Assembly: GCF_000701465.1 (NCBI RefSeq)
Contig: NZ_JNIY01000004.1
Location: 248,001-312,000 of the forward strand
DNA length: 64,000 bases
Source: Paraoerskovia marina DSM 21750
GTDB lineage: Bacteria; Actinomycetota; Actinomycetes; Actinomycetales; Cellulomonadaceae
Direction: 5' to 3'
Part shown: positions 9,958 to 17,484 of the stretch, piece by piece
Layout: each line of letters begins with the position of its first letter
Position numbering within the stretch: the first letter of the stretch is position 1
The notes under the pieces: model-generated
What the model saw: the letters and a program-made list of their open reading frames with translations, nothing else
Told to the model about the DNA's origin: nothing
The model's database searches: none
Program-made: the position numbers and the translations under genes

Positions 9958-10677
9958 GTGACGGTCGTGAACACTTCCATCACAGTCATTCAGCAGGACG
10001 CCGCCTTCGGGCCGGGCGCCGCGTCTGATCTTCTTGTCGGCGCGCGGCTCGTGCGCGTGTACGACGGCGACCCGGTTCCGTCGGTCGACGACGTCGCCGG
10101 CGGCCTCGTGGTCCTCGGCGGCGGGGTCGGTGTGCACGAGCAGGACGCCGCCGCGTGGCTGGCCCCCGTGCGCGACCTGATGGCCGGCGCGCTCGCCGCC
10201 GAGACTCCCGTGCTGGCGATCGGCCTCGGCGCGCAGCTGCTGGCGCAGGCCGGCGGCGGCCATGTCCAGGTGGACGCCCCTCCGGGGCTCGAGTGCGGCC
10301 CGGTGCAGCTGTTCTGGCGTCGTGGCGCGCTCGAGGACCCGGTGCTTGCCGCCGTCGTCAGCGAGACCGAGCGCACGATGCTTGCCGTCGCCTGCCACCG
10401 CGACGCCGTGGCCGAGCTCCCGCCGACGGCACAGTGGCTCGCCTCCTCCGAGCTCTACCCGTTCCAGGCGTTCCGGATCGGCTCGGGCCTCGGGCTCCAG
10501 TTCCAGCCGGAGGCGACCGCCGAGCTGGTCGAGCGCTGGACGGCCGACCTCGACGAGGACGAGCGCGAGGCCCAGCGTGCGGCGTTCGCCGAGTCCCGTG
10601 AGGGGATCGAGCAGCACGGCGTCGCGATCCTGACCGCGTTCGTCGAGTCCGTCGCGCGCGACACCATGCCCGCCTGA
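9958..10677 (+). CDS. Class I glutamine amidotransferase-like protein lacking catalytic Cys and His
   Basis: 239 residues with the fold of GMP-synthase-type amidotransferases: 'GGLVVLGGGVGVHEQD' (normally GLVVMGGPM-like), the nucleophile elbow, and the C-terminal 'FRIGSGLGLQFQPEA'. The elbow reads 'PVLAIGLGAQLLA', where active enzymes have IC-LGAQ, so Gly89 replaces the catalytic Cys. The His of 'QFHPE' is Gln183; only the Glu remains. The codons are clear (atc ggc ctc; cag ttc cag ccg gag). It should not hydrolyse glutamine by the known mechanism and may be a binding or regulatory protein. The start is GTG 9958; GTG 9967 is an alternative. Confidence 0.82.
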   Translation: MTVVNTSITVIQQDAAFGPGAASDLLVGARLVRVYDGDPVPSVDDVAGGLVVLGGGVGVHEQDAAAWLAPVRDLMAGALAAETPVLAIGLGAQLLAQAGGGHVQVDAPPGLECGPVQLFWRRGALEDPVLAAVVSETERTMLAVACHRDAVAELPPTAQWLASSELYPFQAFRIGSGLGLQFQPEATAELVERWTADLDEDEREAQRAAFAESREGIEQHGVAILTAFVESVARDTMPA

Positions 10678-10694
10678 CGGACGCGCCGACACCA

Positions 10695-10731
10695 CGACGC
10701 CTGCCGCACCTCTCGGGTGCGGCAGGCGTCG
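10695..10731. terminator. Bidirectional terminator hairpin
   Basis: The stem CGACGCCTGCCGCACC (10695-10710) is followed by a 5-base loop and a perfect 16-base complement ending at 10731. It lies between the convergent amidotransferase-like and PspA genes and can serve both. Confidence 0.85.
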
Positions 10732-10746
10732 TCGTCTGCGGGAGGG

Positions 10747-11463
10747 TCAGCCGTTGTTCTTGAGCGCGGCGAGCCGTGCCTCGACCTCCAGGTCGGTCGC
10801 TGAGACCTCGAGCTCCTCGAACTGGGCGTCGAGGGACGACGCCGCGATCTCTGCCTGGCCCATGGCCTGCGCCTCGGTGCGGCGCACCTTCTCCTCGAAC
10901 CGGCCGAGCTCGCTCGTGGGGTCGAGCACGTCGATCGAGGAGATCGCGCCCTGGACCTGCTGCTGCGCCTCGGCGGTGCGCTGACGCGCGATCAGCTGGT
11001 CGCGCTTGGACTTGAGCTCGCCGAGCTTCTGGCGCATCGTCTCTAGCCCGGTCTTGAGCTTGGCCACCGTCTCGCGCTGCGACGCGATCATCGGCTCTGC
11101 GGCCTTCACGTCGCCCTCGGCCGCGATCTGGCGCTCCAGGGCGACGCGCGCGAGGCGGTCGAACTTGTCGGCGTTGGCGGTGTCGCCCTCCGTGCGGTGG
11201 CGCTCGGCCCGTTGCGACGCCGCGAGCGCCTTGGCGCCCCACTCGGTGGCCGCGGTCTGGTCCTCCTCGAGGTCCCGCTCGGCGAGGCGGAGGTTGCCGA
11301 TGGTCTGGGCCACCGCCTCCTCGGCCTCCGCGATGCTGTTGGTGTAGTCCCGGACCATCTGGTCCAGCATCTTCTCGGGGTCCTCGGCGCTGTCGATGAG
11401 CGCGTTGATGTTTGCCTTGGTCAGCTGGGCGATGCGCCCGAAGATGCTCTGCTTGCGTGCCAT
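10747..11463 (-). CDS. pspA: PspA/IM30 family phage-shock protein
   Basis: 238 residues, almost wholly coiled-coil helix, starting 'MARKQSIFGRIAQLTKANIN' with the amphipathic N-terminal helix that binds stressed membrane. 'ALIDSAEDPEKMLDQMVRDY' is diagnostic of PspA/IM30, as are the long Glu/Ala/Gln-rich helices that follow. The family forms ESCRT-III-like oligomers that protect membrane integrity. It starts 13 bases after the TPM-domain gene stop, so the two form an operon. The ATG at 11463 is chosen by family alignment; the longer open frame is not supported. Confidence 0.92.
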   Translation of the reverse strand: MARKQSIFGRIAQLTKANINALIDSAEDPEKMLDQMVRDYTNSIAEAEEAVAQTIGNLRLAERDLEEDQTAATEWGAKALAASQRAERHRTEGDTANADKFDRLARVALERQIAAEGDVKAAEPMIASQRETVAKLKTGLETMRQKLGELKSKRDQLIARQRTAEAQQQVQGAISSIDVLDPTSELGRFEEKVRRTEAQAMGQAEIAASSLDAQFEELEVSATDLEVEARLAALKNNG

Positions 11464-11476
11464 CGTGTCCTCCGTC

Positions 11477-13456
11477 TTAGAACCGTCCGCCGCGGCCGCT
11501 GCGACCGCCGCCTCCTGAGAAGCCTCCGCCAGATCCGCCGCGGCCACCACCGAAGCCGCCGCCGAATCCTCCGCCGAACCCGCCGGGGGGTCCGCCGCGT
11601 CGGCCGCGCCCTCCACCGCGCAGCACCTGGTCGATGAGGATGCCGCCCAGCACCATGCCGCCGAGCGAGGGGTCGTTGCGGCGCGAGGGCCCGCTGTGCT
11701 GCTGCTGCCAGTCCGTGGTCTGCGCGCGGGAGATCTCCTCGGCACGCTGCACCTCGGTCTCGGCGCGCTGGGCGACCGCCAGCGCCTCGGCGGGCTGTGC
11801 GGCGGCGAGGGCGCGGGCCTCCGCGAGCAGGCGCTGCGCCTCGGCGAGGTGCGTGCGGGCCTCGGGGCCGACGGCGCCGCGGCGGGTCGCGATGTAGTCG
11901 CCCGTCGCGCGGATCCGGGAGTCCAGGCGTCCGAAGGTGTCGGTGAGCAGGGCGCGGGCGCGGACGTCGCGCTCGGCCTGGGCGCGGTGCGGGGCGAGGG
12001 CGTCGTCGAGGGCGGCCTCGGCCGCGGTGAGCTCGGCGAGGGTGGTCAGGGGGTCGCGGGTGTCGGCGGAGGCCTTGAGGGCCTCGCGGGCGGTCGCGGC
12101 CGGGCGCTGCACGGTGGGGTCGTCCGGGGCGAGCCGGTCGGCGTCCGCGACGTCGGCGGTCAGGGAGCCGACCGCGCGGGTGAGGTTGCGCTGCGCGGAG
12201 GCGAGGGCCTCGCCGGCGCCGTCGACGGCGTCGAGCAGGGTGCGGGCCTGGTCCACGGCGGCCTCGGCGGCGCGCAGGTGCGGCACGGTCTTGGCGCGCG
12301 AGGCGGTGCGGGCGCTCGCCACGGACTGCCGGGCCGCGGTGACGAGGGACGCTGCCTGGTCGGGGTTGTCCGCCACGGAGGTCAGGGCCTCGGCCGGGTA
12401 GGTCTGGCCGAGCTGGGCGAGCGTCGCGCGCGCGTCGGCGATCCGGGCCTCCAGCCCGCCGGCGCGGACCTCGACGGCGTCGAGCAGCTCGGGCGCACGA
12501 CGGCGCAGGTCCCGCAGCTCGTCGAACTTGCGGGTGTAGGTGGCGAGGGAGGCACCGGCCGCCGCGCACAGGTCCAGCACCTCGACCGATGCCGCGCGGC
12601 CGCGCTCCGGGGTGGTGCGCTGGGCGTCGAACGCCTGCGTGAGCTGCCCTCGCGCCGCCTCGACGGCCGCGCGGAACTCGAGCGCGGCTGCCTCGCCGAA
12701 CTCTGCCTCGGCGAACCCGACCTCCTGCGCGGAGCTCGTGACGGCGTCGTCCAGGGTGACGAGAGCTGCCGCGGCGCGCTGCGCGAGCTCGGCGTCGTCC
12801 AGCCCCTCGAACGGGTCGACCTGCTTCGGGTTCTTGCGCCCGGGTGCGTCGGACTTCTTGGCGCCGCGCAGGGACCGGTAGAGGGATCGTCCGAGCGTGA
12901 CGACGAAGATGACGGCGAACCCGCCGATCAGGAGGGCGAAGAGCCAGGTGGAGAAGCTGTCGTCCGAGTCGCCTGCACTGCCGTCGACGGTGTCGGCCGC
13001 CGCGTATGCCGCGCCGGCCCAGTCGTCGTCGCGCAGCTCGGTGCGGACCGCGGTGTCGAGGTCCTCGACGTCGCTGCTGCTCAGGCCTGAGGCGGAGTCC
13101 ACCGAGACCCCGTACCGCCGGTCGTCGACCGCGACCGCGATCAGCACGTCGGCGGCCCCGAGGCCGGATTCCGTGGCGGTCGAGTCGGCCCACTGCTCGC
13201 CGTCCATCCCGTCGAACGTGGAGACGTAGGTGATCCAGAGCTGCAGGCCCGTGTCGTCGTACACCGCGTCGAAGCGCTCCTCGATCGCGTCTGCGTCGTC
13301 GCCCAGCACGTCGGCGCTGTCGGTGACGGGCGACTCGAGGTTGCTGGGGTCCTCCGCGAGGGCTGGGCCTGCCGTGGCGACGAGGGCGAGCGCCGCGAGT
13401 GCTGTGACGATCAGACGTGCGAGGACGGATGGCACTGCGGCCCTGCGGGTGATCAC
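11477..13456 (-). CDS. TPM domain protein with long coiled coil and Gly-rich tail
   Basis: About 659 residues. A signal peptide (to about residue 35, 'AGPALAEDP') is followed by a TPM domain with 'ITDSADVLGDDADAIEERF'-like start and 'QLWITYVSTFDGMDG', 'VAVDDRRYGVSVD' motifs (about 40-160). A transmembrane helix ('WLFALLIGGFAVIFVVTLG', near 180-200) leads into about 390 residues of Ala/Glu/Arg-rich coiled coil, probably cytoplasmic. The end is a tail dominated by Gly, Phe and Arg. TPM domains act in envelope maintenance (repair of photosystem II in plants; unclear in bacteria). The operon with pspA suggests membrane-stress function. GTG 13456 is chosen since a GAGG precedes it by 7-8 bases. 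Confidence 0.82.
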   Translation of the reverse strand: MITRRAAVPSVLARLIVTALAALALVATAGPALAEDPSNLESPVTDSADVLGDDADAIEERFDAVYDDTGLQLWITYVSTFDGMDGEQWADSTATESGLGAADVLIAVAVDDRRYGVSVDSASGLSSSDVEDLDTAVRTELRDDDWAGAAYAAADTVDGSAGDSDDSFSTWLFALLIGGFAVIFVVTLGRSLYRSLRGAKKSDAPGRKNPKQVDPFEGLDDAELAQRAAAALVTLDDAVTSSAQEVGFAEAEFGEAAALEFRAAVEAARGQLTQAFDAQRTTPERGRAASVEVLDLCAAAGASLATYTRKFDELRDLRRRAPELLDAVEVRAGGLEARIADARATLAQLGQTYPAEALTSVADNPDQAASLVTAARQSVASARTASRAKTVPHLRAAEAAVDQARTLLDAVDGAGEALASAQRNLTRAVGSLTADVADADRLAPDDPTVQRPAATAREALKASADTRDPLTTLAELTAAEAALDDALAPHRAQAERDVRARALLTDTFGRLDSRIRATGDYIATRRGAVGPEARTHLAEAQRLLAEARALAAAQPAEALAVAQRAETEVQRAEEISRAQTTDWQQQHSGPSRRNDPSLGGMVLGGILIDQVLRGGGRGRRGGPPGGFGGGFGGGFGGGRGGSGGGFSGGGGRSGRGGRF

Positions 13457-13524
13457 CCCCGAATCCTCGCGCAGTGGGCGCGCGTGCGCCATCGCGGCTC
13501 GCCGCTGCGGGTCGACGGACACGG

Positions 13525-13560
13525 GCGTGCCCGGCCCCGGGGTACCGGGACCGGGCACGC
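13525..13560 (-). terminator. Terminator of the alginate lyase gene
   Basis: GCGTGCCCGG (13525-13534) pairs perfectly with CCGGGCACGC (13551-13560). An inner CCCGG/CCGGG stem and a GGTA loop complete a strong hairpin located 6 bases past the lyase stop on the minus strand. It separates the lyase from the TPM gene, which is read in the same direction. Confidence 0.75.
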
Positions 13561-13566
13561 GGGCCG

Positions 13567-14337
13567 TCAGGAGTGGGTGACGTCGAGCTTGTAGAGGGAC
13601 GTCTGCCCGTAGTTGGACGTGCTGCACGGCGAGGAGTTGCCGCAGTTGGCCTGGGTGTAGGCGCCGGCCTTGAAGTAGTTGCCGGAGGAGGTGTGCGCGA
13701 TCGTCGTCTGCAGCACCCCGTTGTAGTACACCTTGATCTGGCCGTTCTTGACGACGAACTTGCCCTCGAAGACCGTGTTCAGCTTGTAGTTGCTGGTCAC
13801 GAGCTTGTGGTGGGTGTCGTTGCCCTTGGTGATGTAGAGGCTCGTGCCCTCGAGGCGGAAGACCGTGACGTCGTCGTCGCCGTCGTGGATCTGGGCCCCG
13901 ACCAGGTGCGGCTTGTCCTCGGGCAGGTGGTTGAACGCCTCGCGGAACACCATGGTGTGGGTGCCGGAGGTCGCGGACCACGACGCCTTCTCCGTGCCGT
14001 CCTCGGTCATCTCGCGCAGCTCGGAGCGGGGGTAGCCGGAGCCGGACGTCGTGACGCCGTTGACGGCGGCACGGAACTGGATGCCCGTGCACTTGGAGTT
14101 GACCTGGAACCAGGGGGCCACCGAGAAGTCGGAGAGGTCGGGCTGCTCGATCTCGGTCGGGGAGGTCCCGGAGCCGGTGGGCAGCGTGACCTTCCAGTCG
14201 GTGAGGTCGATCTGCTGCGCGGGGTAGTCGCAGGGTGCGGCGGCGGTCGCCGCACCGGAGGTGGCGATGCTGCCGCCGACGAGGAACGTAGCGGCGAGGA
14301 GTGCGGCCGAGAGCTTCCGTGCTCGGATGGATGTCAT
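13567..14337 (-). CDS. Secreted alginate lyase, polysaccharide lyase family 7
   Basis: About 256 residues. A signal peptide with an AxA site ('GAATAAAPCDYP') precedes a single PL7 jelly-roll domain. All three PL7 catalytic-groove motifs are present: 'PRSELREM' (R-S-E-L-R), 'LVGAQIHDG' (Q-I-H) and 'NYFKAGAYTQANC' (Y-F-K-A-G-x-Y-x-Q). The QIH form is associated with preference for guluronate-containing blocks. The enzyme cleaves alginate by beta-elimination outside the cell. The ATG at 14337 follows an AAGGGAAG ribosome site. No alginate utilisation genes are adjacent, so the product may be used through genes elsewhere. The upstream region holds several operator-like palindromes. Confidence 0.93.
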   Translation of the reverse strand: MTSIRARKLSAALLAATFLVGGSIATSGAATAAAPCDYPAQQIDLTDWKVTLPTGSGTSPTEIEQPDLSDFSVAPWFQVNSKCTGIQFRAAVNGVTTSGSGYPRSELREMTEDGTEKASWSATSGTHTMVFREAFNHLPEDKPHLVGAQIHDGDDDVTVFRLEGTSLYITKGNDTHHKLVTSNYKLNTVFEGKFVVKNGQIKVYYNGVLQTTIAHTSSGNYFKAGAYTQANCGNSSPCSTSNYGQTSLYKLDVTHS

Positions 14338-14928
14338 CGTTCTTCCCTTCGAGTTGCCTGGCGCGGGCCGGCATCGTTGCTCGGTCCGCGTGCGTTGCTG
14401 GTGGTCAGCCGCCCCGAGGCCTGGCCCCGACGTGGCCGCGTCGGGGTGGGTGGCGGTGCTGACCGGCGGTGCGCGGGCGGCAGGAAGAGAGCGATCGGCC
14501 CCCTGCCTGCGTGGGTCGCGCCACGCGTGATGTCGGCCGTCCTGACGGCGGTGGATCGTTCGGAGCTCCACGGCGGGTGCGTCGGTGCGCCCGCCGGTTC
14601 GTTCAGGTCGCCGCTCCCTACGGCTGTCGATGACGGTCAGGACGGTCTGGTGCTTCTCGGTGCATCGATACACCGTGATGCAATCGTGACGTTAAGCCTG
14701 TCTCCGAAGGGATGTCAAGAGGTCAGTTCGGCGAGAATCGTTGCAACGTCAACGTTTTGATGAACATCAACGATTCGGCACTGCTTCGCCGGTGGGGCGC
14801 ACTCCCGAGCTGTTCGGGTGTTCTGCCAGGTTACTTCTGCATCGATGCACTAACATTTTGGCAACGCCAAACGGTCTGTTGGCGCAACACTTCGGTTGTG
14901 TCGAACTGAACCGAGGGCTCGTCGACGC
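14338..14928. promoter_or_regulatory. Operator-rich upstream region of the alginate lyase gene
   Basis: These 591 bases hold no convincing gene. Palindromes visible: GGTGCATCGATACACC (14659-14674, near perfect, central CG), TGCATCGATGCA (14838-14849, perfect), CGTTGCAACG (14739-14748), TTGATG-AA-CATCAA (14757-14770), TTTGGC-AAC-GCCAAA (14857-14871) and TGTTG-GCG-CAACA (14878-14890). The first two share a GTGYATCGATRCAC core and could bind one LacI- or GntR-type regulator. The TTG/CAA family could be another. The part nearest the gene (14338-14650) shows only the ribosome site. Binding proteins are not in the window. Confidence 0.55.
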
Positions 14929-16626
14929 CTAGAGCGAGCGGTCGGTGGCAGCGCCGAGATCCTCCGCGTCCACGATCCGGTAGGCGTAGCCCTGCTCGGC
15001 GAGGAACCGCTGGCGGTGCGCCGCGAAGTCCTGGTCGACGGTGTCCCGCGCGACGACGGTGTAGAAGTGCGCGGTGCGGCCGTCGGCCTTCGGGCGCATG
15101 ATGCGTCCGAGGCGCTGCGCCTCCTCCTGCCGGGACCCGAACGACCCGGAGACCTGGATCGCGACCGACGCCTCGGGCAGGTCGATCGAGAAGTTCGCGA
15201 CCTTCGAGACCACGAGCCGGTTGATCTCACCGGTCCGGAACGCCTGGAACAGCCTCTGGCGCTCGGCGACGGGGGTCTGCCCGGTGATGAGGTCGGCGTC
15301 CAGGTGCCCGGACAGCTCCTCGAGCTGCTCGATGTACTGGCCGATCACCAGCACCTGGTCGTCGGGGTGGCGGGCGACGATCTGCTCCACGACGCGGTTC
15401 TTGCCGGACGCGCACGCCGCGAGCCGGTAGCGCTCCTCCGGCTCCGCGATCGCGTACGCCATCCGGTCGGAGTCGGGCAGCGTGAGCCGCACCTCCACGC
15501 AGTCGGCCGGGGCGATGTACCCCTGGGCCTCGATGTCCTTCCAGGGTGCGTCGTACCGCTTGGGGCCGATCAGCGAGAACACCTCGTCCTCGCGGCCGTC
15601 CTCGCGCACCAGGGTGGCCGTCAGGCCGAGCCTGCGGCGGGCCTGCAGGTTCGCCGTCATGCGGAAGATCGGGGCGGGCAGCAGGTGCACCTCGTCGTAG
15701 ATCACGAGGCCCCAGTCGCGGGCGTCCAGGAGCTCCAGGTGCGTGTAGACGCCCTTGCGGCGGGTCGTGAGCACCTGGTAGGTCGCGATCGTGACCGGCT
15801 TGACCTCCTTGCGAGCGCCCGAGTACTCGCCGATCTCGTCCTCGGTCAGGTCGGTGCGGCGCAGCAGCTCGTCGCGCCACTGGCGCGCGCTGACGGTGTT
15901 GGTCACCAGGATCAGCGTCGTCGTCCCCGACTTCGCCATCGCGCCGGCGCCGACGATCGTCTTGCCCGCACCGCAGGGGAGCACGACGACGCCCGAGCCG
16001 CCGTGGAAGAACCCGTCCACGGCCTGGGCCTGGTACGGGCGCATCTGCCAGGGGGACGTCGTCTGCGAGCCGTCGGGCTCCGTCGTCGTAATCTCCGTGC
16101 TGAGCGCGATCGCGTGCTTCTCGCCGTCGACGTACCCGGCGAGGTCCTCGCACGGCCAGCCGAGCTTGACCAGCACCTGCTTGAGGTTCCCGCGCTCCGA
16201 GGCGTGCACGACGACGGTCGTGTCATCGAGCTTCTCGCCCACCAGACCGGCGGTCTTCTTGGACCGCAGCACCTCCGTCAGCACCGCCTTGTCGAGGGCG
16301 TGCAGCACGAGGCCGTGGGCCGGGTCGGTGAGCATCTGCAGCCGGCCGTAGCGCGACATCGTCTCCGCGACGTCGATCAGCAGGGCGTGCGGCACCGGGT
16401 AGCGGCTGTACCGCTCGAGGGCGTCGATGACCTGCTCGGCGTCGTGCCCCGCGGCGCGCGCGTTCCACAGGCCGAGCGGCGTCAGCCGGTACGTGTGGAC
16501 GTGCTCGGGGGCGCGTTCCAGCTCCGCGAACGGCGCGATCGCGCGGCGGGCCTCGCCCGCGAGCTCGTGGTCGACCTCGAGGAGGACTGTCTTGTCGGAC
16601 TGGACGATGAGGGGGCCGTCAGGCAT
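14929..16626 (-). CDS. DNA repair helicase XPB (bacterial ERCC3-type, SF2)
   Basis: About 565 residues: an N-terminal damage-recognition-like part (about 1-190), then helicase domains 1 and 2. Motifs: Q-motif region 'WQMRPYQAQAVD', Walker A 'LPCGAGKT' (216-223), Walker B 'IYDEVHLLPAP' (DEVH 311-314), motif III 'GLTATLVRED' with the XPB-specific RED triplet (341-343), and 'RLGRIMRPK' (motif VI). It unwinds DNA 3' to 5' and is implicated in repair. ATG 16626 is preferred since AAAGG lies 5 bases upstream; a GTG two codons earlier is possible. In Mycobacterium tuberculosis the homologue lies beside a helicase-associated protein, similar to the gene at 17485 here. Confidence 0.93.
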   Translation of the reverse strand: MPDGPLIVQSDKTVLLEVDHELAGEARRAIAPFAELERAPEHVHTYRLTPLGLWNARAAGHDAEQVIDALERYSRYPVPHALLIDVAETMSRYGRLQMLTDPAHGLVLHALDKAVLTEVLRSKKTAGLVGEKLDDTTVVVHASERGNLKQVLVKLGWPCEDLAGYVDGEKHAIALSTEITTTEPDGSQTTSPWQMRPYQAQAVDGFFHGGSGVVVLPCGAGKTIVGAGAMAKSGTTTLILVTNTVSARQWRDELLRRTDLTEDEIGEYSGARKEVKPVTIATYQVLTTRRKGVYTHLELLDARDWGLVIYDEVHLLPAPIFRMTANLQARRRLGLTATLVREDGREDEVFSLIGPKRYDAPWKDIEAQGYIAPADCVEVRLTLPDSDRMAYAIAEPEERYRLAACASGKNRVVEQIVARHPDDQVLVIGQYIEQLEELSGHLDADLITGQTPVAERQRLFQAFRTGEINRLVVSKVANFSIDLPEASVAIQVSGSFGSRQEEAQRLGRIMRPKADGRTAHFYTVVARDTVDQDFAAHRQRFLAEQGYAYRIVDAEDLGAATDRSL

Positions 16627-16754
16627 GGGCACCTTTCGATTCGCGTGCGCGGTCGGCCCGGGGTGCCGGTGCCGACCTTCTAGTGTCTCAACGGATCTGC
16701 GGTGCTGCTATTCCGCGCCGGGCGGTCGGTCCCCGGCAGGCCGGACGCTCTCGG

Positions 16755-17177
16755 CTACGTGGTGGTCCACGGGTTGACGAGGGCGACGCCGGTGGAAGCG
16801 AAGTCCAGGACGTTGCGCGTCACGACGGTGAACCCGCGGACGCGCGCTGTCGCCGCGATCAGGCAGTCGCGCTCCGGGCGGGGGTCAGGGACGTGCCGGG
16901 CCGCGGCCAGGCGGCTCGCCGGGAGGTCCAGCGGCAGGACCCGCCCGTCGAACGCCGGGAGCAGGGTCTCCTCGAGCCATCGCCGCAGCACCGCGCCCTG
17001 CCGGGCGTCGGACCGCTCCCGCTGCAGTACGCCGCGCTCGATCTCCATCAGGCAGATCACGGACGTGTACAGCAGGGACAGAGGCTGGGAGTCGGCCCAG
17101 GTGGCGACGTTCTCGTCGCGGCGACCAGGTCGCTTGCGGAGTTCAGACAGGACGTTGGTGTCGAGCAGGAACGTCAT
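16755..17177 (-). CDS. PIN-domain toxin (VapC-type ribonuclease)
   Basis: 140 residues. The PIN fold's acidic site is complete: Asp6 ('FLLDTNVLSEL'), Glu45 ('ICLMEIERGV'), Asp104 ('RDCLIAATA') and Asp125 ('VTRNVLDF'). The 'T.V...NPW' C-terminus is typical of the FitB/VapC type. The toxin would be a magnesium-dependent RNase cleaving tRNA or rRNA. Its ATG overlaps the antitoxin stop by 4 bases (ATGA), the standard arrangement for tight co-translation. The module sits between two genes that usually neighbour each other (XPB helicase and its partner), suggesting insertion. Confidence 0.93.
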   Translation of the reverse strand: MTFLLDTNVLSELRKRPGRRDENVATWADSQPLSLLYTSVICLMEIERGVLQRERSDARQGAVLRRWLEETLLPAFDGRVLPLDLPASRLAAARHVPDPRPERDCLIAATARVRGFTVVTRNVLDFASTGVALVNPWTTT

Positions 17178-17413
17178 AGGTCGGCGGCGCCGAGACGGAG
17201 GTCTGACGGGGCTGGCTCGAGCTCGACGTCGTCGTCCGCGCTGAGCAGCGTGGCAAGGCCCGGGGTGGGCGAGGTCAGACGCCGGTACTCGGCGTAGCTC
17301 AGCAGGGCGTGCGAGGGCACGCCGCGGTCGGTGACGATCACGACCTCGCCCTCGGCGTCGCGCTTGGCGCGCGAGAGGTCGTGGTTGAACGAGCGTGCGG
17401 AATAGGTCACCAC
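17174..17413 (-). CDS. Phd/YefM-type antitoxin
   Basis: 79 residues. The N-terminal part 'SARSFNHDLSRAKRDAEGEV' and 'VIVTDRGVPSHALLSYAEYR' match the Phd/YefM DNA-binding fold; the acidic, flexible C-terminus would wrap the toxin. It is transcribed before the PIN toxin. The start is GTG 17413 (or the adjacent GTG 17410), behind GGAGG. In the promoter a direct repeat ACTAC-GTT-ACTAC at 17438-17450 could be where the complex binds to autoregulate (weak evidence). Confidence 0.9.
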   Translation of the reverse strand: MVTYSARSFNHDLSRAKRDAEGEVVIVTDRGVPSHALLSYAEYRRLTSPTPGLATLLSADDDVELEPAPSDLRLGAADL

Positions 17414-17484
17414 CGTGCACCTCCGGTCTCGGTCGTCACTACGTTACTACATCGACCGGCGGTGACAGCCGGCCGGGGCTCTGG

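Noticed and set aside
11421-13193. A long minus-strand frame of Arg/Gly/Pro composition over the TPM gene
   Set aside because: It is the shadow of the TPM gene in another frame, with no ribosome site or family residue.
14712-14909. A 65-codon plus-strand frame upstream of the alginate lyase gene
   Set aside because: It overlaps the palindromic operators and lacks a plausible start context.
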